Origin: Streptomyces sp. NBC_00249
Lineage (GTDB): Bacteria; Actinomycetota; Actinomycetes; Streptomycetales; Streptomycetaceae
Assembly (NCBI RefSeq): GCF_026342355.1
Contig: NZ_JAPEMV010000005.1
Coordinates: forward strand, 62,001-126,000
DNA: 64,000 bases
Direction of reading: 5' to 3'
Shown: piece by piece, positions 24,856 through 32,643 of the stretch
How positions within the stretch are numbered: position 1 is the first letter of the stretch
Layout: each line of letters begins with the position of its first letter
Position numbers and translations under genes: made by a program
The notes under the pieces: model-generated
The model's input: the letters and a program-made list of their open reading frames with translations, nothing else
The model's database searches: none
What the model was told of the DNA's origin: nothing

Positions 24856-25650
24856 TCACATCCGCCGGGTCACCACCGACAGCCGGTCCCGGGCCTCGAA
24901 CAGGGCCTCCTTGATGACCCGCTCGTGCCCCGGCGTCAGCCGGGCCACCGGCACCGAGCAGCTCACCGCGTCCCGCGCCGGCGTCCGGTAGGGCACGGCC
25001 ACCCCGAAGCAGCGCAGCCCGAGGGTGTTCTCCTCCCGGTCCACGGCGTACCCCTGCTCCCGTACCAGCGCCAGTTCCTCCACCAGCCGCTCCCGGTCGG
25101 TGATGGTGTGCTCGGTGACCGCCTCCAGCCGCTTCGGCAGCAGCCTGCGCACCTCCTCGTCGGTGTGCGTGGCCAGCAGGGCCTTGCCGAGGGCGGTGGA
25201 GTGGACCGGGAGCCTGCGGCCGACCCGGGTGAAGGGCCGCAGGTAGTGCTGGGACTGGCGGGTGGCGAGGTAGACGACGCTCGCGCCGTCCAGCCGGGCC
25301 AGGTGGATGGTCTCCGTGGTGTCGTCGGAGAGCCGGTCCAGGGTGGGCCGGGCGGCCGCGACGACCTCGTCCCCGTCGATGTACGAGCTGCCGACCAGCA
25401 GCGCCCGTACGCCGATGCCGTAGCGCGTGCCGGTGGCGTCGGTCTCCACCCAGCCCAGGTTCACCAGGGTCCGCAGCAGCATGTACAGGCTGGACTTGGG
25501 CAGGGAGAGGTCGCTCTGGATGTCGGCGAGGCTGTGCAGGCCGGGCCGGGCCGCGAAGTGCTCCAGCAGCAGGACCGTGCGCACCGCCGACTTCACCGGC
25601 GCCGCGGCCGTCGCGCCGCCCTCCGGTTCGGCCGTCTCGGCTGTCGTCAT
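24856..25650 (-). CDS. IclR-family transcriptional regulator
   Basis: A 264-aa IclR-type protein. The winged helix-turn-helix covers about residues 18-82 (S-L-A-D-I-Q-S-D-L-S-L-P-K-S-S-L-Y). The C-terminal effector-binding domain has the typical H-S-T-A-L-G-K-A-L-L motif near residues 150-159 and V-S-C-S-V-P-V-A-R near 232-240. It is divergent from an aldehyde dehydrogenase gene, with an 18-bp perfect palindrome between them that is its likely operator. The family usually binds a small metabolite related to the neighbouring enzyme, so a sugar-acid or keto-acid intermediate is a reasonable guess. Confidence 0.93.
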   Translation of the reverse strand: MTTAETAEPEGGATAAAPVKSAVRTVLLLEHFAARPGLHSLADIQSDLSLPKSSLYMLLRTLVNLGWVETDATGTRYGIGVRALLVGSSYIDGDEVVAAARPTLDRLSDDTTETIHLARLDGASVVYLATRQSQHYLRPFTRVGRRLPVHSTALGKALLATHTDEEVRRLLPKRLEAVTEHTITDRERLVEELALVREQGYAVDREENTLGLRCFGVAVPYRTPARDAVSCSVPVARLTPGHERVIKEALFEARDRLSVVTRRM

Positions 25651-25750
25651 ACGCCTACTTCCCCTCTGGTCGGCTCTGATCGCCTCTTGTCACGCGGTGG
25701 ACGCGGAAATAGAGTCCGCAGCAGAAGTGATCATTCATCCACCGGAACGG

Positions 25751-25768
25751 CGTTCAGAATACTGAACG
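25751..25768. promoter_or_regulatory. Candidate IclR operator
   Basis: The perfect palindrome CGTTCAG-aata-CTGAACG lies between the divergent IclR and aldehyde dehydrogenase genes. It ends 5 bp before the dehydrogenase ribosome site AGGAGGT (25773-25779). A repressor bound here would block that gene. Confidence 0.7.
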
Positions 25769-25787
25769 ATCCAGGAGGTAGCGGGCC

Positions 25788-27332
25788 ATGGCAGGGACAC
25801 CAGTCTGGAGTGTGGACCCCCGCACCGGGAAGCAGCGCGGACAGGTTGCGGCACAGGCCACACCCCTGGAGGTGGACGAGGCCGTGCGCGCCGCCCACGC
25901 CGCCCGCGGGGCGCTGGCCGACGCGACCGTCCGCGCCGCCTTCCTGCGGACGGCCGCCCGGCTGCTCGACGAGGCCGTCGCGCGGGTGGTCGAGACCGCC
26001 GACGCCGAGACCGCGCTCGGGGCCGCCCGGCTCACCGGTGAGCTCGCCCGCACCACCGGCCAGCTGCGCGCCTTCGCCGACGCCGTCGACGAGGGGACCT
26101 ACCTCGACATCCGGATCGACCGCGCCGACCCCTCCCTGAGCCCCCCGCGCCCCGAACTGCGCCGCTACAAGGTGCCGCTGGGCGTGGCCGCCGTGTACGC
26201 CGCCTCCAACTTCCCGCTGGCCTTCTCCGTGCCCGGCGGCGACACCGCGAGCGCCCTCGCCGCCGGCTGCCCCGTGGTGGTCAAGGCGCACCCCGACCAC
26301 CCGGCCACCTCCGAGCTGTGCGCCGCGCTGCTGCGCCGGGCGGCCGAGGAGCACGGGCTGCCCGCCGGAGTGGTGGGCCTGGTCCACGGCTTCGACGCCG
26401 GTCTGGAGCTGATCCGCCACCCGCTGGTCGCGGCGGCCGGGTTCACCGGTTCCGTCCGGGGCGGGCGGGCCCTGTTCGACGCGGCCGCCGCCCGGCCCGT
26501 ACCGATCCCCTTCCACGGGGAGCTCGGCTCCCTCAACCCCGTCGTGGTCACCCCGGCCGCCGCCGCCGAGCGCGCCGAGGAGATCGGGTCCGGGCTCGCG
26601 GGGGCGGTCACCCTCGGGGTCGGCCAGTTCTGCGTCAAGCCCGGCCTGGCCCTGGTCCCCGGGGGCTCCGACGGGGACCGGCTCACCGACGCGCTCACCA
26701 AGGCCCTCGAACAGGTGGGACCGGGCGTGCTGCTCGACCACCGGATGCGGGACAACTTCGTCGCCGGTGTCGCCGAGCGCGCCGCGCTGCCCGGCGTCAC
26801 CGCCCCCGTCACCCCCGGCTCCGGCGGCGAGCACACCGTCGGCGCGGGCTACCTGGAGGTGCGGGCCCAGGCCCTGCTGGAGGGCGGCGCGGGCGGCCCG
26901 CACGCGCTGCTGCTGGAGGAGTGCTTCGGCCCGGCCACCGTCGTGGTCCGGTACGCCGACCAGCGCGAGGCCTCCGCGGTCCTCGGCCTGCTCGACGGGA
27001 ACCTGAGCGCCACCCTCCAGCTGTCGGCCGCCGAGACCGAGGGCGCGCCCGGACCGGCCGGCGAGCTGATCGCGCAGGTCACGGGCCTGGCCGGGCGGAT
27101 CGTGGTGAACGGCTGGCCGGTCGGGGTCGCGGTGGCCCCGGCCCAGCACCACGGCGGCCCGTACCCGGCGGCGACCTCGCACTCCACCTCGGTCGGCATC
27201 ACCGCCGTAGAGCGCTGGCTGCGGCCGGTGGCGTACCAGTCGGTGCCCGACGCCCTGCTCCCGGCGGAGCTGCGCGAGGCCAACCCGCTGGGCCTGCCGC
27301 GCCGGGTGAGCGGCGGGCCGGCGCCGGCCTGA
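25788..27332 (+). CDS. NADP-dependent aldehyde dehydrogenase (alpha-ketoglutarate-semialdehyde type)
   Basis: A 514-aa aldehyde dehydrogenase of the branch that includes alpha-ketoglutarate-semialdehyde (2,5-dioxovalerate) dehydrogenases. The general base Glu245 is in F-H-G-E-L-G-S and the nucleophile Cys282 is in G-Q-F-C-V-K-P-G. The cofactor segment V-V-K-A-H-P-D-H-P and F-T-G-S-V-R-G-G are typical. AGGAGGT at 25773-25779 is 8 nt before the ATG. Divergent IclR control suggests an inducible catabolic step, such as the end of a sugar-acid or hydroxyproline route. No other enzyme of such a route is adjacent. Confidence 0.9.
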   Translation: MAGTPVWSVDPRTGKQRGQVAAQATPLEVDEAVRAAHAARGALADATVRAAFLRTAARLLDEAVARVVETADAETALGAARLTGELARTTGQLRAFADAVDEGTYLDIRIDRADPSLSPPRPELRRYKVPLGVAAVYAASNFPLAFSVPGGDTASALAAGCPVVVKAHPDHPATSELCAALLRRAAEEHGLPAGVVGLVHGFDAGLELIRHPLVAAAGFTGSVRGGRALFDAAAARPVPIPFHGELGSLNPVVVTPAAAAERAEEIGSGLAGAVTLGVGQFCVKPGLALVPGGSDGDRLTDALTKALEQVGPGVLLDHRMRDNFVAGVAERAALPGVTAPVTPGSGGEHTVGAGYLEVRAQALLEGGAGGPHALLLEECFGPATVVVRYADQREASAVLGLLDGNLSATLQLSAAETEGAPGPAGELIAQVTGLAGRIVVNGWPVGVAVAPAQHHGGPYPAATSHSTSVGITAVERWLRPVAYQSVPDALLPAELREANPLGLPRRVSGGPAPA

Positions 27333-27411
27333 GCCGCGCCCCGCCGGGCCGGGCTGCCGGACGGCGTAAATGCGTTGCCCGCCCCGCTCCCGGCGGGGCA
27401 GGCTGCGCGTC

Positions 27412-27633
27412 ATGCCGAAGCCGCACGGGTTCACGTACGAGATGCGCAGCGACCGCACCGTCCTCATCACCCACCAGGGCCGGGCCGCGAGCACCCTGCG
27501 CGGGGGCCGCGCCGAGAAGTTCCTCGCCGAGGTGGAGGCGGGTGACGCGCAGCTGGTGATGGCCCGCTGGACCGGTTCCTACAAGTTCGGCAACGAGCGC
27601 ACGGCCCGCAACCACCCCCGTAACCGGAACTGA
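27412..27633 (+). CDS. Small conserved-type protein of unknown function
   Basis: A 73-aa basic protein with no membrane segment. Its sequence is regular and codon use matches neighbouring genes. Recognisable stretches are F-T-Y-E-M-R near residues 6-11 and W-T-G-S-Y-K-F-G-N near 52-60, followed by a basic tail. ATG at 27412 is chosen over the in-frame ATG at 27370, which would add Arg-rich residues. I do not recognise a domain, although similar short proteins are common in Streptomyces. Confidence 0.65.
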   Translation: MPKPHGFTYEMRSDRTVLITHQGRAASTLRGGRAEKFLAEVEAGDAQLVMARWTGSYKFGNERTARNHPRNRN

Positions 27634-27686
27634 AATCCGTCCCGAGGGTAAGGGAACGGCAAAGCCGCCCCGGTCGTTCTCGGTGC

Positions 27687-28853
27687 ATGACCGCTATGAC
27701 CCCTGGTTCCAACCTGCCGCTCAACACCGCCCGTGTGACGGTCGACGTGGCCGCCCCGGTGCGGCTCGACGTGTCGGGCCTGCTCCTGACGGCGGACGGC
27801 AAGGTGCGCTCCGACGCCGACTTCATCTTCTACAACCAGCCGTCCGGCCCGGGTGTCACCTACCGGTCCGGCGGTGGCGCGGCGCCGGACTCCATCACCG
27901 TGGACACCGCCGCGCTGCCTCCCGGCATCGAGCGGATCGTGGTCACGGCCAGCCCCGACGCCGCCGGGCAGACCTTCCAGGGCGTCGAGCCCACCGCCAC
28001 CGTGCGGGACGCGGCCGGCGGAGCGGTGATCGCCACCTTCACTCCGCCGCAGCTCGGCGCCGAGACCGCCCTCGTGGTCGTCGAGGTCTACCAGCGCGGC
28101 GGCGCGTGGAAGGTGCGCGCGGTCGGCCAGGGGTACGCCAACGGCCTCGCCGGCATCGCCACGGACTTCGGCGTCTCGGTGGAGGAGGAGCCCGCCCCGG
28201 CCGCCGCCGCCCCGGCCGCGCCCGCCGCGCCCCCGGCTCCGGCCGCGCCGCCCGCCGCGCCCCTCGGCGCGGGCAAGATCAACCTGGACAAGGGCCGGGT
28301 CAGCCTCCAGAAGAACCAGACGGTCTCCCTCGTCAAGGGCGGCCGCCCGCTGCTGTCCCAGGTCAAGATGGGGCTGGGCTGGGAGCCCGCCTTCGGCGGC
28401 CGGGGGGACATCGACCTCGACGCCTCCGTCATCGCCTACGGCCCGCAGCGCAACCACATCGACAGCTGCTACTTCGGCAAGCTGTCCATCCTGAACGGCG
28501 CCGTCAAGCACTCGGGCGACAACCTCACCGGTGAGGGCTCCGGGGACGACGAGGTGATCGTCGTGGACCTCGGCCGGCTTCCCGCCGACGCGACGGGGCT
28601 GGTCTTCACGGTGAACTCCTTCTCCGGGCAGAAGTTCACCGAGGTCGCCAAGGCCTACTGCCGGCTCATCGACGCGGCGACCGGCGAGGAGCTGGTCCGC
28701 TTCGACCTCACCGGCGCCGAGCCGCAGACCGGGGTCATGATGGCCAAGCTGATCAAGCAGTTCTCCGGCGAGTGGGAGATGACTGCGCTGGGCGAGTTTG
28801 TGAAGTCCCGCACAGTGCGCGGCATGGTCAAGCCCGCCTCGCAGGCACTCTGA
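27687..28853 (+). CDS. TerD-family protein with two TerD-like domains
   Basis: A 388-aa protein. The C-terminal domain (about residues 195-385) is a canonical TerD domain with K-G-G-R-P-L-L, the Ca(II)-site-like D-I-D-L-D-A-S-V near 237-244 and H-S-G-D-N-L-T-G-E-G near 269-278. The N-terminal third looks like a second, degenerate TerD fold that has lost the Asp cluster. A Pro/Ala-rich linker of about 25 residues joins them. TerD proteins bind calcium and are linked to tellurite and stress responses and to membrane-associated complexes. No other ter gene is adjacent. Confidence 0.88.
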   Translation: MTAMTPGSNLPLNTARVTVDVAAPVRLDVSGLLLTADGKVRSDADFIFYNQPSGPGVTYRSGGGAAPDSITVDTAALPPGIERIVVTASPDAAGQTFQGVEPTATVRDAAGGAVIATFTPPQLGAETALVVVEVYQRGGAWKVRAVGQGYANGLAGIATDFGVSVEEEPAPAAAAPAAPAAPPAPAAPPAAPLGAGKINLDKGRVSLQKNQTVSLVKGGRPLLSQVKMGLGWEPAFGGRGDIDLDASVIAYGPQRNHIDSCYFGKLSILNGAVKHSGDNLTGEGSGDDEVIVVDLGRLPADATGLVFTVNSFSGQKFTEVAKAYCRLIDAATGEELVRFDLTGAEPQTGVMMAKLIKQFSGEWEMTALGEFVKSRTVRGMVKPASQAL

Positions 28854-28955
28854 GCAGGTGGGCGGGCACATGGCGCCACCACCGGCCGTCACGGGTGATC
28901 GATGCCACCCGTAATTCGGCGGTGGCTGTCAGTGCCCGCCCGTAGCCTTGAAGGC

Positions 28956-29132
28956 ATGCAGAACACACTCCGGCCCGCGGGTCCCGCTCGCCCGTCCGCC
29001 GCAGAGGCGAACGAGGCGATCCGGCACCTCGTCGACACCGGGGTCGACGGGGAGTGGCCCTCGCAGGCGTACGAATTCCTCCTGGAGGAGTGGGCCGCCG
29101 CCCACCGCGCCGAGGTGGCCACGGCCCCGTAG
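28956..29132 (+). CDS. Small acidic helical protein, unknown function
   Basis: A 58-aa reading frame from ATG 28956, five bases after an AAGG. Residues 18-52 are predicted by eye to be helical and acidic (E-A-N-E-A-I-R and Y-E-F-L-L-E-E-W). Codon bias is typical of Streptomyces. The stop codon lies within a stem-loop. I do not recognise a family; the well-formed amphipathic sequence supports it being real. Confidence 0.55.
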   Translation: MQNTLRPAGPARPSAAEANEAIRHLVDTGVDGEWPSQAYEFLLEEWAAAHRAEVATAP

Positions 29133-29140
29133 GGCCGTGG
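29119..29140 (+). terminator. Stem-loop overlapping the stop codon of the 58-aa gene
   Basis: CCACGGCCC-cgta-GGGCCGTGG forms a perfect 9-bp stem that includes the TAG stop (29130-29132). It lies between this gene and the convergent phosphatase gene. Confidence 0.65.
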
Positions 29141-29151
29141 ATCCCTGGCGG

Positions 29152-29175
29152 CCGCCCGGCCGCCCGGCCGCCCGG
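29152..29175. repeat. 3 x 8-bp tandem repeat CCGCCCGG
   Basis: Three perfect copies lie in the 44-bp gap between the 58-aa gene and the convergent PhoX-type phosphatase, ending one base before the phosphatase stop codon. Confidence 0.85.
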
Positions 29176-29176
29176 T

Positions 29177-30628
29177 TCAGCGTCCGCGCCGCCACGGGCC
29201 GGTGATGGCCAGCATGATGCCCGGGTCCTGGATGTTGGCGTACAGGGTGCGCCCGTCCGGCGAGAAGCAGACGCCGGTGAACTCCGAGTACTCCGGCTCC
29301 TGCTCGGTCCCGATGTTCAGCTCGTTGCGCGCCAGCGGGTAGACCCGTCCCGACTCGGTCGCCCCGAAGAGGTGCTGGAGCCCGCTGCCGTCCTCGGCGA
29401 TGACCAGTCCCCCGTACGGGGACACGGTGATGTTGTCCGGTCCGTCGTAGCCGCCGTCGGCCGACGGGTCGGCGTTCACCCCGATCAGCACGGTGAGCCG
29501 GATGGTGCGCCGCTTGGGGTCGTAGAACCACACCTGGCCGTCGTGCGCGGCGCCCGGGCTCTCCTCGCGCGCGTACGAGGAGACGAAGTAGGCGCCTCCG
29601 TCCGCCCACCACATGCCCTCCAGCTTGCGGGCCCGCGTCACGGCGCCCTCCCCGAACTGCTTGCGCACGGCGGTGGTGCGCGCGTCCCGGTCGGGGACGG
29701 TCACCCAGTCGACCCCGTACACGGTGCCGGTCTTCGTGGCGCGCGAGAGGTCGTCCACGAAGCGGCCCGCGCTGTCGAAGCACTTGGCGGCGGCGAGGAC
29801 GCCGGCGTCGGCGGCGAGGGTGCGCAGCTTGCCGCGCCCGTGCCGGAAGCCCTGCGGCGGGGTCCAGCGGTACAGCAGGCCGTTGGGGCCGGAGGCGTCC
29901 TCGGTCAGGTACGCGTGGCCGTGGCGCGGGTCGATGACCACGGCCTCGTGCGCGTACCGTCCGAAGGCCTTGACCGGCTTCGGGTCCCGGTTGGCCCGGC
30001 GGTCGTGCGGGTCGACCTCGAAGACGTAGCCGTGGTCCTTGGTCATGCCGTTCTTGCCGGCCAGGTCCTCGTTCTCCTCGCAGGTCAGCCAGGTGTCCCA
30101 GGGGGTGGAGCCGCCCGCGCAGTTGGTGGAGGTGCCGGCGATGCCCACCCATTCGGCGACCTCGCCGCCGCGCCGGACCTCGACGACCGTGCAGCCGCCG
30201 GACGCGGCCGGGTCGTAGACGAGGCCCTCGGTGAGCGGGACGGGGTGCTTCCAGCCCGCGCGCGGCCCCTTCAGCTCGTGGTTGTTGACGAGGAGGGTCA
30301 CCCCGCGGTGTCCCTCGAAGGCGGCGGTGCCGTCGTGGTTGGAGGGGGTGCTCTCGCCCGAGTCGAGGGTGGTGACCCCGCTGTGGGTGATCACGCGGTA
30401 CGAGAATCCGGCCGGGAGCGCGAGCAGTCCGGCGGGGTCCGCGACGAGCGGCCCGTAGCCGGGGCCGTGCGGACGGCCGAGCTCTTGGCGCCCGTCCTCG
30501 GGTGCGGGGGCGTCTTCGGCGGCCAGCGCCCCGGGCGCGGTGGCGAGTGCGCCGACCGTCCCGGTGAGCGCGACACCCGCACCTGCGATGACGGTGCGGG
30601 CGGTGAAGTCTCTGCGGCTGAGGGGCAT
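29177..30628 (-). CDS. PhoX-type secreted alkaline phosphatase-like protein (DUF839)
   Basis: A 483-aa protein exported by the Tat route: S-R-R-D-F-T-A-R-T at residues 4-12, then a hydrophobic stretch ending A-L-A-A. The mature part is a beta-propeller of the PhoX/DUF839 family, a calcium-iron-dependent phosphomonoesterase fold. Typical segments are N-N-H-E, T-W-L-T-C-E-E-N, H-E-A-V-V-I-D-P, W-W-A-D-G-G and D-N-I-T-V-S-P-Y-G. ATG at 30628 has GGAG six bases upstream. A PHO box lies 67 bp upstream, which fits a phosphate-scavenging role. The C-terminal L-Y-A-N-I-Q-D-P-G is family-typical. Confidence 0.9.
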   Translation of the reverse strand: MPLSRRDFTARTVIAGAGVALTGTVGALATAPGALAAEDAPAPEDGRQELGRPHGPGYGPLVADPAGLLALPAGFSYRVITHSGVTTLDSGESTPSNHDGTAAFEGHRGVTLLVNNHELKGPRAGWKHPVPLTEGLVYDPAASGGCTVVEVRRGGEVAEWVGIAGTSTNCAGGSTPWDTWLTCEENEDLAGKNGMTKDHGYVFEVDPHDRRANRDPKPVKAFGRYAHEAVVIDPRHGHAYLTEDASGPNGLLYRWTPPQGFRHGRGKLRTLAADAGVLAAAKCFDSAGRFVDDLSRATKTGTVYGVDWVTVPDRDARTTAVRKQFGEGAVTRARKLEGMWWADGGAYFVSSYAREESPGAAHDGQVWFYDPKRRTIRLTVLIGVNADPSADGGYDGPDNITVSPYGGLVIAEDGSGLQHLFGATESGRVYPLARNELNIGTEQEPEYSEFTGVCFSPDGRTLYANIQDPGIMLAITGPWRRGR

Positions 30629-30694
30629 CGGGTCTCCAGGGGGTGGGGGAGGTGGTGCGCCTGACGTACGGTCGTCGGCGCACACGCTCCCGCC

Positions 30695-30716
30695 CGCACG
30701 TGAACGGCGGCTGAAC
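30695..30716 (-). promoter_or_regulatory. PHO box upstream of the PhoX-type phosphatase
   Basis: On the minus strand two adjacent 11-nt units read GTTCAGCCGCC and GTTCACGTGCG. They keep the invariant GTTCA at exact 11-nt spacing. The site ends 67 bp before the phosphatase start, in the only sizeable upstream gap (30629-30802). Confidence 0.72.
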
Positions 30717-30802
30717 TACCCCGGAAAACGAGCCTATCCCTTGCCGGTGCCCGGAATGGCGGGCTCCGGCCCAGGGAACGGCCGGTTGTGGACGCCGCCC
30801 GG

Positions 30803-32302
30803 TCAGGGCCGGCGGGAGCGGGCCTTGAACGCGGCCTTCCGCGCCTCCTTCGACGCCTTCTTGTCCGGGTGCAGCCGGCCCATGGCCTCCAGCACGTACG
30901 CCGTCGCGGGGTGCTCCACCCGCCACGCCTGCTCGAAGAACCCGGCGTGGTGTTCCGTCAGCCCGCGCATCAGCAGCGGGAGTTCCTCGGTCTCCCCGTC
31001 GGCCGCGAGCTGCGCCGCGATGGTGTCGACCGTCAGCCAGAACACCATCGCCTGGTCGGGGGCGGGTACGTCGGCCACCCCGTGTTCCGCCAGCCACACC
31101 CGGGCGAGCCCGCCGAGCTGCGGGTCGTCCAGCACGGCGCGGACGGCCGGCTCGGCCTCCCGTCCGGCCGGGGCGAGCGCCTGCTGGCAGCGCAGCCTGC
31201 GCAGCGGGGCGCCCTCGTCGTCACCGCGGGCCGCGGCCAGCAGCTCGGCGACGGCGGCGGGCAGTTCGCGGCCGTCCAGCCACTGTTCGATCTCGGCCTG
31301 CGCCGCGCTCTCGGGGTAGTACGAGACCGCGTCGAGCAGGGTCTCGGCGCCCTTGTCGGCCAGTTCCCCGATGGCGGGGGCGTCGACCCCGGCCTCCAGC
31401 ATCCGGGCGCGGACGCCGTACAGGCCGAGCGGGGTCAGCCGTACCATCCCGTACCGGGACACGTCCTCGTCGTCGTCGATGCCCTGGGGGCCGGCGGCGA
31501 GGTCCTCGTCGGCCGTCTCGGCCATCAGCTCCTCGTCGACGGGTCGGAACTCGACCAGGCCGATGGGCTCCAGCTGCCGGAACTGGTCGTCGAGGCGCAT
31601 CATCGCGTCCGAGACCTGCTCCAGGACGGCGTCGGTCGGGTCGCCCATGTCGTCGGGGACGATCATCGAGGCGGCGAGCACCGGCAGCGGAACCGGCCCC
31701 TCGCCCGAGCCGCCCTCGGCGACGGTGAGCAGGTAGAGGTTGGCGAGCACGCCGTCGAGGAAGTCCGCCTCGCGCTGCGGGTTCCAGTCGAGCCGGTCGA
31801 AGTCGATCTCGCCGCCCGAGTCCATCGCGTCGACGAGGTCGTCCAGGTCCGGTACGGCGGCGTCCGCGAGGACGGTGTCGAGGGCCGCCAGCCACAGGTC
31901 GAGCACGTCGCCGGGGGCGCCGCCGGCGAGCAGGGCGAGGTCTTCGCCGGGGGCGGCGGTGCCGTGGTCGGGCTCGCCGCCGTCCGGGCCTTCCTCGGCG
32001 TCGCCCGCGTCCTCCTCGGGTTCGGTCACGTCGACCAGGCCGGTGTCCACGGCCACCCGCCAGGCCTGGCTCGCGTACATCGGGCCGTCCTCGTCACCCG
32101 CGTCGAGGCCGAGTACGGCGGCGGCTTCGGCCAGCTGGTCGGCGGCGAGTTCGCCGCCGACCTCGACGCGGGTGTCGGGTCCGGCCCAGCGGGCGAGGCG
32201 GACGGCGCGGGCGAACAGCGGGGCGACGAGGGCGTCGCGGGCCAGCTCCGCATCGGAGTGCAGCCGTACCGGCGGCAGCGTGGGGCGCGGCTCTGCGGAC
32301 AT
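30803..32302 (-). CDS. Large acidic cytosolic protein of unknown function
   Basis: A 499-aa strongly acidic protein with no signal peptide or membrane segment. It appears alpha-helical, with Leu/Ala heptad-like stretches, an Asp/Glu-rich insertion near residues 95-120 and a basic tail (K-K-A-S-K-E-A-R-K). A W-L-A-E-H-G and W-R-V-E-H-P pattern near the end resembles helical-repeat proteins. I do not recognise a domain. ATG at 32302 is chosen over the longer frame because the upstream part is encoded by a 15-bp repeat (His/Arg/Phe-rich) and GAGGAG lies upstream of 32302. Confidence 0.75.
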   Translation of the reverse strand: MSAEPRPTLPPVRLHSDAELARDALVAPLFARAVRLARWAGPDTRVEVGGELAADQLAEAAAVLGLDAGDEDGPMYASQAWRVAVDTGLVDVTEPEEDAGDAEEGPDGGEPDHGTAAPGEDLALLAGGAPGDVLDLWLAALDTVLADAAVPDLDDLVDAMDSGGEIDFDRLDWNPQREADFLDGVLANLYLLTVAEGGSGEGPVPLPVLAASMIVPDDMGDPTDAVLEQVSDAMMRLDDQFRQLEPIGLVEFRPVDEELMAETADEDLAAGPQGIDDDEDVSRYGMVRLTPLGLYGVRARMLEAGVDAPAIGELADKGAETLLDAVSYYPESAAQAEIEQWLDGRELPAAVAELLAAARGDDEGAPLRRLRCQQALAPAGREAEPAVRAVLDDPQLGGLARVWLAEHGVADVPAPDQAMVFWLTVDTIAAQLAADGETEELPLLMRGLTEHHAGFFEQAWRVEHPATAYVLEAMGRLHPDKKASKEARKAAFKARSRRP

Positions 32303-32643
32303 GCGGTGTTTCTCCTCGGAGGTCGAACGGTGATGCGCGAAGCGGTGGTGCGCGAAGCGGTGGTGCGGTGGTGCGCCGTCGGCCCGCGGGGTGCGGCGCG
32401 GAAGCGGAAGCGGAATCACGGCGCCCGTGCTGGTGGTCGCGGTCCGTCAGGCCTGGTGCGGCGACCCAGCGTAGACGCATTTCGGGCACGCCTGGCGGGC
32501 CATCTCCGTTGGTTCATCCCACAGTCAGCTCCCGTCTTCCCTGGAGGCCTTGACAACTTCGCTGGTCACACAGGAAATTGACGCGCGTAGACATCTCAAG
32601 GCCGTCAGTCCTCCCCTTCCTCCACACACCGGAGTTCCAGCCC
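32303..32643. promoter_or_regulatory. Divergent region between the acidic protein and nuclease genes
   Basis: This 341-bp gap holds a 15-bp tandem repeat (32334-32363 plus a partial unit). It also carries a degenerate PHO-like site starting GTTCATCCCAC (32512-32522) with two weaker 11-nt units after it, and TTGACA at 32550-32555. No convincing gene was found here. Confidence 0.4.
32334..32371. repeat. 2.5 x 15-bp tandem repeat
   Basis: Two perfect copies of TGCGCGAAGCGGTGG (32334-32348 and 32349-32363) are followed by a truncated unit TGCGGTGG. The array starts 32 bp upstream of the acidic-protein start codon. Confidence 0.88.
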
